DNA of 64,000 nt from Lutraria lutraria (lineage: Eukaryota; Mollusca; Bivalvia; Venerida; Mactridae): the NCBI GenBank assembly GCA_964023205.1, contig OZ026842.1:37835501-37899500 (forward strand). The letters run 5' to 3'. How positions within the stretch are numbered: the first letter of the stretch is position 1; each line of letters opens with the position of its first letter. The position numbers were made by a program, and so were the translations under genes. This document shows, piece by piece, positions 40,301 to 51,100 of this stretch. The notes beneath the pieces are model-generated. The model saw only the letters and a list, made by a program, of their open reading frames with translations, had not been told where the DNA came from and searched no databases.

Positions 40301-43300
40301 TCGGCTACCGTTTTTTGTAATATTTTAGGATGAAACGTTGGCAAGATTCAGGAGTATCATATATGACAGAATCGCACCAAAGATCCCACAATATTTCAGT
40401 TATCCACCAGATCTCCCATTAGAGTAAGCAAACATCAATCTAGCTCTTTAAAAGAAAAGTATGTACTAGAGCAGTCACTCGAAATATTAGAATTTGTTAA
40501 TACATACATGTATTCTTTATATATCCTATGTTATCTGTCATTTATTCGGTATTTAGCGTCGTGAAATCTTCTGAAGCTAGTGTTAACTATGGTGTCGTCA
40601 CATTAACTTTTAAATAGTTTAATTTATTCATTATTAATTTAATTTCCTAAATATCCTTATGAAATTTTATTCAGTATTCAGTTGTTCGTTGCTTGCTGGT
40701 CATATTTAAAAATATCATTGTGCATATATCAAAATAATGCGACGCTAGAATATCAATAAGTGATGATGAATTTAACATTAAAACATTGTGTCTTATAAAC
40801 GTTATATAGTACTACATGTGTTTTATGGTCTTATAGAGTTCGAGCCTCGGATTCGGATGGTATTGGTGGTTTTTATATGGTTGGCACTGCTGACGGATCT
40901 AGACCAGGAATATTTTATGCTAATGTACATCGACCAAAATATAAGTAAGTGTGAAAAATGAAAATACTATAGTAACAGATAACTATAAATACTTTGCAAT
41001 CAACAATAACATGCAGCACAATTGATTTTTATTGAATACCATTGACGTTAAGGATATAGAAACACAATCAAGATGTGATTCGATGAAGATTTGGCAATAC
41101 GCATCTTCGGTGAGCGAAAATGTAATTCTTTGTTGGTTTTGAGTTTTGTCTGCTACACAGGAAAACGGAGGTATATTGGTTATTGCCAATAAGAATGCTT
41201 CGTTTCTTAAATTGGAACAAAAACGTGTCAGTTAACGATGCCTTCTGTGTTTCAGTCCTACGTATAAGATGGTAGCATTAAGTCTCCATGAAGCGATACC
41301 AGGTCACCATCTAGCTGTAAGTATTCAACTAATGTCTTCTTTTATAAATTGCAATTTTGTTTAAGTCTACAAACACAGAAGGCATATAGATATCAGTATT
41401 TGAATAACTGTCAATATCGGATGTTCATGTAATTACGAACGTACTCCATTAAATATACAAATGCGCAATTCACTTTACTGCCAATGCATATTCATGTTCG
41501 TAAAAAATATGGGGTTTGATTATGTGTTACCAAATGTTATGATTTGGTAAAAATACTTGCAATCTAATATGACAAATTATTCAACTTTCAGGAAAGTTCC
41601 GGAATCTTAGGAGATGTCCCGGAGTTCCGTAAATATTTTGAATGGCTGAGTTATAATGCTCCATATTTCTTCCCGTTCTACAATGCGTATGCGGAGGTAA
41701 AGTATCCGAATTTCATGATGAAATAGTGTAAATTAATGTATATTGTATGCATGTCATGGAAATGAGAATGAAACAGAACTACGTAATTAGTCGTTACCCG
41801 TGATAGCATGGTTCATTTTTAGTTAGGGTTTACGCCCTTTGCAACATTTTTTTCAGTTATATATATATATACGACGTCCGATTCACCTATTTAGTAGCAC
41901 GTTTTCCATGGCGATGTTCGAACCAGTACTAACTTACCATTCCACAAAATGTTGCTTTTTCTTTCATAGCCGTATACCGTACTTTTATTAAATGCAAAAC
42001 CTTGATCTTTGTTAAACAGTGTAATTATAAAAGACTTCTTTTGACTCTTGTTTGGAAACTATAGAACTACAGAAAGACATTCCCCGTGATATCACATAGA
42101 TAAGGGGTCTTATGATGCTCTTATCAGTGTACGTTGATCTGCTTTGACCCCTGAAAGAAACAAAGCCCTTGTAAGGGAGTATATATTGTTAAAATCTTAT
42201 CGTTCCCTGATCATTACGAAATCTATATTTCAGGGCTGGGCCTTATATGCTGAATTTCTAGGAGAAGAGATGGGTATTTATCAGAACGATTATGAAATGT
42301 AAGGATTACAGAAAACAACTTTGCCTATGTAATTCCAAGAATTTCACCATAATTCAAGCCAGGAAATGTATGACTAAGTAACTTCAACTACAGGAAATTG
42401 TTTTTAACGTTATATGTTGAAAACCTCAACTGCAACGACATTTTTGTTTTAGTATGTAATTATTCATAACTTATCTTTTGCATGTTTTAAAAGATTGATT
42501 ATATATTGATCATTTGTGTCAAATTTCTCGTTTCTTACAGGCTTGGGAGATACAGTGAGAAATGTTGAGAGCAGTACGTCTGGTAGTAGATACGGGAATA
42601 CATTATTACAAGTACAGTACATTTAGCATCATAAAACACTAAAAGGAACAATGTCCGTAGTCCAGTAGTTAGTGCACTGGAATTGGCGATCTGCGTTCGA
42701 ATCTCTGTCGCGGCAAGTTATGTTCTTCCATGAAAAATTGAAAAAAATATTAGTCGAATCTGATTATGTGTTGCCATTCCTTCAACGTATACATGTACAT
42801 ATAATTTTAGTTGGACGCGTGATAGATCCATTGACTACATGCTGAATTACACTGCTGAGACTTCAGAATCAGCTGCTATTGAGATAGATCGTTATGCTAC
42901 ATGGCCTGGTCAAGCGTGTGGCTACAAAATAGGAGAAATTAAGATAAAGGAACTTCGTAAAAAGGCTTCAGGCAAATTGGGTTGGTAACTGTGCATTGAA
43001 TTGCCTTATCAATAGTTTTATTATATCTATCTATTCATAGTGCATCACACCCTTTCGAGTATTTTGTGCAGGTATGTCTCTGGATTTATTTAAAAAAGAA
43101 TCATTTAGGGCCACAGAAAAGCGTTGTTCCGATGACTCACCCAATGGCTATCATTCATAAAATTATGAATTTACATGCTATTAAGAACATCGAATGTAAA
43201 TTATGACTCTGTATGTAAATCACGAATTCAGTTCATGTCGACTTGCTTCATGCGTGATGTTGCATAAAATACATAATGGGATTGTATTTGTTTGTACGTC

Positions 43301-43700
43301 TGATATTTTGACCTACATGTACATTAAAAATGATTTCGTGTTGAAAATTTAACCAAACAGAAGTAAAATTATTTCTCTTTTTAAGACATTTTAGTAGTTT
43401 AAATTACTGAAAATAACCTTCTTTCTTGTGTTTTCTTTCAACATTTATCTTCATCTGTTTACTTCAGGTGACTTGTTCAAACTAGCTGACTTCCATTACA
43501 CTGTACTGAAGCATGGAGCCATGCCATTAGATGTACTGGAAAGAATTGTAGACGACTGGATAGACAATGTGCTGTCAGTAAATAGCCCGACCAATCCTTG
43601 TTACTCTGATGTATCATCCGCTGAACTACCACCAAGAAGTTCACCAATCACCATTGTCCTCTTAGTAACAATAATACATATAATTGAACTAGTACTTTAA
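26471..43700 (+). CDS. Two-domain DUF885 putative metallopeptidase, gene 2 (frameshifted as read)
   Basis: Tandem paralogue of gene 1, complete at both ends, with 33 coding exons. It starts [13 protein letters not shown], a short hydrophobic signal peptide chosen because it splices in phase into the first DUF885 exon. Domain A covers about residues 15-594 and domain B about 595-1206. [10 protein letters not shown] falls near residue 408 and [10 protein letters not shown] near 983. The last exon ends in a Ser/Pro linker and a hydrophobic tail ([17 protein letters not shown]), a likely GPI-anchor signal. Exons total 3620 nt, one short of a multiple of three. The missing base is in 42541-42611, where TGA follows SEKC, so the literal product stops near residue 1057. 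The donor after 35192 is AT rather than GT. These are either pseudogene damage or assembly errors; every other exon is open. Confidence 0.87.
30309..30558 (-). mobile_element. SINE (family S3)
   Basis: Contains AACCAGTACTAACTTACCC, GGAGCCGGC, TTTTTGTCAAGTTTTCATAG, a TTTGAACC B-box remnant and a CCAGCGCACTAACTGCTGG head on the minus strand. In the intron before the exon at 30699. Confidence 0.65.
34366..34391 (+). repeat. (CT)n microsatellite
   Basis: Uninterrupted CT run in the intron before the exon at 34469. Confidence 0.9.
36949..37120. mobile_element. TA-flanked MITE (Tigger/pogo-like ends)
   Basis: Starts TACAGTTCCACATCTCT and ends AGAGGTTGCACTGTA, with an interior of AACACCCTTCAGGAGTAG and TCAAGAGAGGGCCGCTCTGG. 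Non-coding, in the intron after the exon at 36792-36922. Same family as 39534-39692 and 55002-55197. The CAGT ends and TA flanks recall pogo/Tigger DNA transposons; this is inference. Confidence 0.65.
39534..39692. mobile_element. TA-flanked MITE (same family)
   Basis: Begins TACTGTGCAACCTCTCTACAG, contains a (GTT)n run and AAAAAGAGGGCCGCTCTGG, and ends near TTCAGTA. In the intron after the exon at 39278-39445. Confidence 0.65.
41880..41960 (-). mobile_element. SINE fragment (family S3)
   Basis: GAACCAGTACTAACTTACCATTCCACAA matches the core of the other S3 copies; the rest is lost. Intron of gene 2. Confidence 0.45.
42541..42611 (+). pseudogene. Frameshifted exon of gene 2 domain B
   Basis: The equivalent exon of gene 1 (18984-19055) is 72 nt with ACAGTGAAGAGATGTTGAG; here the stretch reads ACAGTGAGAAATGTTGAG and the exon is 71 nt. 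The single-base loss gives SEKC followed by TGA. The rest of the exon, read in the shifted frame, and all later exons are intact and conserved. Confidence 0.85.
42640..42745 (+). mobile_element. SINE head (family S3)
   Basis: GTAGTCCAGTAGTTAGTGCACTGG (A-box region) and GCGTTCGAATCTC (B box), then TTCCATGAAAAATTG, which matches S3 copies in reverse complement. 5' part only. Lies just after the frameshifted exon. Confidence 0.55.
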
Positions 43701-43985
43701 TGAGTATTATTATAATGTGTTTGTACACTTGCCTTTTCATGTTTTGGTCAATATCTGCAAACTTTGTCTGTTTGTGGTTTCTCGTTACTTATTTTGCAAA
43801 GTTTAATGATTTTCCAAAGTGTTAATTGTACCATGCATTGCCCAGAGACACTTCCGAATATACACGTAATATACGCATGCTCATGTCCTGGCCAAACCCA
43901 TTATGAATGTGTGTGCATGTGATTATTTTGCTCATGTGGTGATTTTATCTCTGAATATCGCTCGTGCTTTTATCGCCACCTTGTT

Positions 43986-44203
43986 AGTATACTGTGGAAT
44001 CATTAATTTTCGTTTGGTTCTATTTTCGTGGTTTTTACTAAAAAAGCTATTTCGTGGGGACATAAATTCGTGGATTTTGATTTTTGAAAAGAAATGCCTT
44101 ATCTTCGCATTTGAATTCGTGGGGTTAGATTTCGTGGATGAGTCGACCCACGAAATCCACGAAATTAAATCCCCAACGAAAATTAATGATTCCACAGTAT
44201 ACT
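43986..44203. mobile_element. Palindromic MITE in the gene 2 3' flank
   Basis: The ends are a 28-bp inverted repeat: left AGTATACTGTGGAATCATTA continuing ATTTTCGT; right is its reverse complement, ending TCCACAGTATACT. The interior repeats TTCGTGG/CCACGAA motifs. About 218 bp, no coding capacity. If the poly(A) signal at 44362 is used, the element lies in the 3' UTR of gene 2. Confidence 0.85.
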
Positions 44204-44361
44204 CGTACAAATGTTTGCTTGCGCTACATTTAAGTTTCTAAAGCACCAGGTATGCCAATGTTAAATGTCAGGAACAAAATGATCTGTTGTATTGTAGTCT
44301 GAATAATGTTTTTCTTTTTGCTCTTGGTCGTATCTTATGATATATAACGAAACCACGTTCA

Positions 44362-44367
44362 AATAAA
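44362..44367 (+). terminator. Candidate poly(A) signal of gene 2
   Basis: AATAAA about 660 bases after the stop; I saw no closer canonical signal. Confidence 0.4.
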
Positions 44368-44666
44368 TATATCACATCTAATTAAATGGTTGAACAAATC
44401 TATTTATTATATAATTTTCAAATGCATGTACAATTATCTATTTTTCTTGGAATCCATTCAAGCAAAGAATATGTATTTTAATAACAATCATGAACCTATT
44501 TAAACAACGGAAGATATATGTAATGCTATAACTGAGAAAGGTTGATTATTTTAATACATATCGACCAATAGATTTTACTGAAAACATTTGGGTTAATATG
44601 CAGTTACATGACATGTACATTATGGACAATGAGCGAGAGCACTGTGTACCCTAAATGAATTCGATG

Positions 44667-44870
44667 TTGATTTATTTATTGAGTTCAACGCCGTTTTTCA
44701 ACAGTTTTTTTTTGTGTTATTTATAGCGGTCGATTATCCTGACCAGTTTTCCTGGACTGTATTCTAACAAGTACTGACTTAACTCTCAAAAAGGAACCGG
44801 CACCTTCTACACATGTGGAGGAAAATCGACATTTTTGTCAAATTTTCATGGAAGGAATACAATGTTGGAT
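44667..44870 (-). mobile_element. SINE fragment (family S3)
   Basis: Shares AACAAGTACTGACTTA, AAGGAACCGGCACCTTCTACACATGTGGAGGAAA and TTTTTGTCAAATTTTCATGGAAG with other S3 copies; the tRNA-like head is missing. Between the convergent ends of gene 2 and the SLC5 gene. Confidence 0.6.
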
Positions 44871-45056
44871 GAACAGATTTGACTTAATACGTATGACAGG
44901 AAATGCTTTAAAATTTTATTTTTGCAACTTATAGACTTTCCATAAACCATAACATAGTAGTGTGATATAAAGGACATTTGATGCCTAAACACGAAAGTCT
45001 GATTTCAGCATGACAAGTGATACTTCATTTCATATGTAAATCCATTTAGGTGATTG

Positions 45057-45062
45057 TTTATT
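45057..45062 (-). terminator. Candidate poly(A) signal of the SLC5 gene
   Basis: TTTATT on the plus strand (AATAAA on the minus strand), about 85 bases past the stop codon at 45147. Good spacing for a short 3' UTR. Confidence 0.55.
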
Positions 45063-45146
45063 GTCGAGAATCTTTCTTAAATAAAAGTCTGTTATTACCA
45101 AATGAAATGCTATCTTTAACTGAAAAAGGTCTGAAATTAACAAAAA

Positions 45147-48100
45147 CTATTCAGGACTTATAATAAATTCTTGACTTTTTGCTTTTAGTTTAGGTATACG
45201 TATGTCCTGAGATTTATCCATTACTATATATTCACTACTTTTCCCCCCTCTTAGTATATCTAGTTCGATATCATTCACATTAACCCGTGTTGTTGCAATA
45301 TCATCCATCGACAAGGCCACGTTTGCTGGGTATTCTACGTTATTGCCTTCAAGAACAGCATTTCCATTGTCTTCAACATCGGTATGTTTAACATCACCAT
45401 TGGTGGCCGCAGGAACTTCAGAATGAGATGTGTCCTTTTTAACTTCAAAATCAATGTTGAACATACTCTTCTCGTTGTCATCCAATCTGTTATACATCGT
45501 GTGTGCATCTTCTTTTCCAGCCTAAAGAAAAACACCGATACCAATGTTTCATTCTTGAAACGATTGAACTTCTAATTCAATATGTTCAGTTTATTTGAGT
45601 ATGTGTAACTATGTAAGACAGATCTGCTATATATTTATTGTAGGATATGCGTTAAGTCATTTTCTTTTTAACATTTAAAGGATAGCTATTTCTTTGGATG
45701 CAAATGCTTTCTAGAGTCCAATTCATGAGACTAGAAGGTATGACAGAACGCTTCAGTGTATGTTATAATTCATTAACCTTCCCCAGAGACAATAAAGCGC
45801 TTCCGATGTACAGTTTCACGGCTTAAGTCTAAAACTGGAAACATAACAAATCTTATAAAAATACAAAAGAATAAATTGTTTTATTTCACTTACATTTTCT
45901 TTGTCTTCGTCAATTCTTTCTTGTTTATCTTCATAAGTATAACCACATCGTAATGGCTTCCGTATACACTCGGGTAAGAATGGGAATAAGCTGTCGTAGA
46001 ATGGAATTAGATACTTCCTGTCTACTTCTCCGGGTTTCTTATAACCTAATATTTAATAATGATACGTTTATCAACAGAGAATATTTATACAACTATGAAC
46101 ACTTTTCTGACGAACATTATATAATCTCACATTTCTGAGATGGCGCTTTCAAACATTTATGTGCGAGAAAATGATATTGACAGAGGCAGCTGACATATTT
46201 AATAACACTCTTTCAAAAGATGTGATATTTAATTAATTTACCGAACATTTTATAAATCATAAGAAGAAAAAGATGGAATTTGTTTGGTATGGTCGAGTAA
46301 CGGGTTCTCTTGGATTTGAAGTAATCTGAGAAAACCCCAGAAAGCACCAGTCAAAACTACTTACGTCTACACCGTTGGTAAATTTAACTTGAAACGCTTA
46401 AATGGTTGGGTTGGAAGGAATTTGATTTAAAAAAGGTTCAGATTTGTATAATAAAAAATTCATATTATGATTATTAGTAAAACATTCTGAAATCACGAAA
46501 ACTTTGTGTAAAATACGACAAATTTTCCTCATCTTTCGCCATCATACTCATTGCGTAAACGAATCGTTGTGGACATTCATGGACACTAATGATAAATTAC
46601 CTGTGCATAACGATATAATTGTGCCGAAGACAAATACTTGTATTATACCAATAGCTCCGAACCACTGATAAGAAAGCATAAATATTCGTCTTATTCCAGT
46701 CCTGAAAAAAATACGTATGTATATGTTGTTGCTATAAAAAACAATGACAGGAAGGACATAATGGCAAACGATGCAAAACACACGTGGAATGGAATACGCA
46801 AATAAAACAACCGCATGTATTTAAAAAAAAGCATGCAACGTGCTGTGTAAGGCTATCCTGAAAATAATGATTTGTGATTACATGACACAAGCAGTGAGTA
46901 GGTAGGCATTTTATCAGTTAAAATCTTCTAGATCTATCGTGGAATTTGTTAATAAGTCGGTCGCTTAAGTTAACTATTGGCCTACTCGTAATAGTCAACG
47001 TTAACTGGTCACAATGATATCTGGCCTAACTATACGTACGGTTCAGGGTATCCGGCTACACTAGCGATTGTTGTTGCTGTCAATGACGTCATTTCAGTTG
47101 CGTTGTTCATTAAGTAAGATACCATTGTTTCATTGGTCGAAGTCATGTTAACCAACATTTCGCTGACTCCAAATGCTGGACAATTATCTATTGGAGCGGG
47201 AGCAAGTCTGGTGTTCTTTACGGCACCTTTAGTACTCATTTGTCCGATGGCGAGGATGAACGTTACAACAGCTGATATGAGTGTTCCTCCGAAAACACCC
47301 TATGAATTAAACAAAATTCAATATTGTTAAATTGTTATTACCCGCTGGTACCTCAGCTTCAACTCGTGTGCTACATGTTTCATTTTCGTAATTATGACAC
47401 CATGGATTCAAGTGTTATGATCCTTTTGTGAGTTCAGTCCTTCCATGATTGTTTACCCAATTGTATTCAAATTTAATTATATATTTGTCAAAGTGGTTTA
47501 TATGTGGCGTAACTGAATTTCCTCTTAGAAAATATTGTTGTTTCGATCGACATAATTATCTAGATTTATTGACTTCAGTTCAAAATTGTGTCAAATATCC
47601 ATAATAATGACAAGAACATGTAATCTAATAATATATTATATTAAAATGAAAATCCCTAAGCGAATCAATGTTTTTGGCGAGAACACTACGTATACCAAGT
47701 TTTCTATTTATTGCAGTAATATGTGTTTGGTACATGGCGAAATGTGTATACCTTTAATATCGACCTTCAGAAATTTATTCACACTCAGTTTCTCTTTCAT
47801 AATAATTATCATCTTTATACTTGTCAATTTGAGACAAGATAATACTGACCTTCGAATTTCCCCATGGACAAAACGCTCCAAACAGGAACATCCCGGTCAA
47901 TGGTGCTCCAAAAGCTGATAACAAACTACCGGAAATCTAAAACACATGACAATATGAATACTTTTTTAATAGTAAACCTACGGCTAATAATTAACAAAGT
48001 GGCCTAAATATCACCGTCTACACAATACTCTTATTCCATCCTTTCTTTCATTTTGCCTATTCACTATTTTAGATCCGTCGTTTCCTTAGCCAACAAAGTG

Positions 48101-51100
48101 TGAGTGTTTCTTGAACGTGGTCAGCCTTAAGGTGAATTTAATGAGATAAATTATCACAAAAGAACATTACGATTGGCCTACCTGAATCAGGGTTCCACCG
48201 ACCATAGCAATCATAAATGCGATCAAAATTGCCAGCATACCGAAAACCACAACTTAAATAAAATACAATTAATGTTATAGCTTAATTTTATTTGGTACAT
48301 TTAAATCCAACAATACGTATCGTACTGTATCAGAGTCTATAACTCAAAACTGGATACGGGAAACACATCCGAATATATCATATAATAATGATATAAAAAG
48401 TATATTATTCTAATTGTTTGATAGATTAGTAACAAACATTAACTATGAATAGCAATTAAATGTATTTTTTTTAGAAATTATTTGTACACGGTACATGGTA
48501 GTTGTAAAAAGAAATAAATAAGGTACACAATTAGTATAATATAATATGTAATATCGAGCGGTAATATGGTCTCTGGCAAAGATTTACGAATCCCCTGTTT
48601 AATCAGACAAAACAAATATGAGGAAGCTATGTTGAAGCTATCCAGTTAGCTTACAATATGTCGATGGTTCTACCTAGGTGTATATCTGGTGTCATTCTAC
48701 TATTGTTAAAGCTGGAAAAGTCGCCAAATTACCCTGTATACATGTATATAATTTTGTTTATAGAATTTATATAAACCTGATAATTTTGAAATGACTGTTG
48801 ATTTGAACTCCGACATAGGTTTAATGTGTGGTTTTACAAGATCCGTCCAGAACAAAGCCGACAAACTGCTCAATCCTGATGAAAGTGTACTGAAATTATA
48901 ATAAAGGAATAAACGAGTGCTGTGCTTGAAGTTCGCAGAACTTGTCCACACGATGACTATTCTGTAATGGACTAAAAGACTCGTCTTCCTTACAAACAGT
49001 CTTCAAAGTTAACAATTTTGTCCTGTTTCATCGTTTGTGCTATAGAAAATTTTCAAGCAAATAGCACGACAACGATGAAGACAGCTTAGTTGAATAACGG
49101 AGTGTGTCGGGTTTGGAAAATTACCAACAAATACATTAAGAATGATTACATCACCACCATGTTGCAAGGTGTTTTTATAAGTGATGTGAACGGCTTTGCA
49201 ATAGAAGAAGATCAACTAATGATGACGGAAGAGCTGTTCACCCATCAGTAGTAACGGCATTTAACTTGAACATAATGCACAAGTGATTGATGTTGCTCGG
49301 CCAAATATATTTTACTCATCAAACCAATTTCAGATGAGAGAGAGGCGCGCAGAAATTCAGAGCAGTATTGATAGTTAAATAATGATAATTATAATGACAT
49401 ATTCTTAAAATAGATTAAGCATAGATGAGAAGTTTATTGTTCTTTTGACTTTAATTCAAGTTGACCATGGTGTGTTTATTTTGTGTCCGTCGTATCTAGT
49501 TCAAACGAAAATCCGCAAATCTTCAGGACAGCCCTCGTATATCAGTGGCCCTCACGAATTTCGTGAAAGATGTACATGTATTCTCTTTATTTAAATACAC
49601 AATCCACGACCTTGCTTAGTAACCATAGGGAGTTTCACGAACGATATTTGTGAATATTAGGGTCTCCTGCCGCAGTGACAGGCGTTCGCTTTCTAAGATG
49701 CTTTTATATTTACCAAAAATAATTATCTAAGTGATGCTAAAGGGAACATATTTTGTCACTTCTGTTTTTGTAGATAAGAAAGATTATTGTAGGTGGGATG
49801 TTAAATCAGTAATAAAAAAGTAAGTTGTAAAAAATACCTTAGTGAGGCACTGAACAGAGATGCCATAAAAAGTCCCGGCATGCCTTGTAGACCCTTGAAA
49901 ATGTCCATTACCATATATGGTACAATCTGTAGAATTAAACATGTTCATTACCATATATGGTACAATCTGTAGAATCAAACATTTTCATATGTTAAGCTCT
50001 TGATATCACCTAGCTAAGTGATATTGGCATATGTTCAAACTGCATAGATTGCTTAGGGAGCTGGACGGTTTCGGAATTCATACATGTTTCATTTATGAAA
50101 TAGTATATACAATTATACATGTATATGTTAAATGATGGACATTTATACATACCATATCAAATGAATGGTCAAATAAACATCTAAAACATAGGCAGATATT
50201 TACCAATACAGCAAACTCTTGAAACCGAATTAATGATAATACATTTCATGAATCCATTATGGTTAGTCATAAGTTAGCAAATAAAAGTATAACGGTATGT
50301 ACCAAGTGCTCTATACATAAACTAAGAAACGATGATAATTATGCCTATGCATATAGACAACATGCTATTTCATTACATTATAATCGGTGTAAGACATTAC
50401 TTGATTTGGATTTGTAATTTGTTTCGATTTCAAAGGGTCACACGCCAATGTATCGTAATAAGCATATGCTATGATTCCCTCAATACCAGCCAAGGTCACG
50501 GATATAAGGAATCCCGGTGCAACTAACATTAAAACCCTGAAATAAAATGTATTGTACAGGATATGAGTAAAATGAAGATGTTAATCTCCAGATTTATTAT
50601 TTTGATTTAAACTTATATATTTTACATCGATTGTAAAGCAACTTTTTACAACTTATATTAACTACTCTCGATGACTGCTTCCTGGATTCTGACCAGTACT
50701 CGCGCCGAAAGGAGGGATTATGAAGGTTCCGATCAAATACCGCTACTGACGGGATTCGAACCCGCAACCTTCGGTTTAGGAGTCTACCACTCAACCACTA
50801 CTAAAAGTATTTATAGTATCGGTAAAAAAACATGTGTTTCGATAAAGCAAACACGATAATAGTAAGACAGATAAAACCATTACAGTCACTCTTTACTAGG
50901 TTTAAACCATTAATAAGAACTTCTGCAGTGCATTCGGCTATGGAAAACGTTTGCCGCCCTCGGATTGCAACAGAAACAGTCTTATTGAACTCTTTGTTAC
51001 GTTTCAAGATGGCGTTCGGCTCCGGATATACACAAAGCTGCAATATCCAGCTTTAAGTCGGTACCAATATTGTCTTGTCCTGCCAATTAATAAATAATGG

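Larger units (their letters stand above)
36219..43700 (+). other. Gene 2 domain B exons and anchor exon
   Basis: Exons: 36219-36355, 36792-36922, 37466-37601, 37970-38038, 38358-38470, 38940-39021, 39278-39445, 39914-40006, 40329-40423, 40837-40944, 41256-41316, 41592-41696, 42234-42298, 42541-42611 (frameshifted), 42811-42980, 43468-43700. Lengths equal those of gene 1 domain B except 113 against 110 (fifth exon) and 71 against 72 (frameshifted exon). The donor after 42980 is GTTGGT, weaker than usual. The anchor exon is 233 nt in both genes. Confidence 0.87.

Noticed and set aside
1..43700. Four separate single-domain DUF885 genes
   Set aside because: The B domains have no start codon or signal peptide, the A domains have no stop codon or anchor, and the A-to-B junction is in phase in both genes.
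49784..49978. Open frame through the duplicated SLC5 acceptor
   Set aside because: It is a product of the 40-bp duplication and is out of frame with the transporter.
50671..50815. tRNA gene on the minus strand
   Set aside because: Has A- and B-box-like sequence, but the anticodon stem does not pair; better read as a SINE head.
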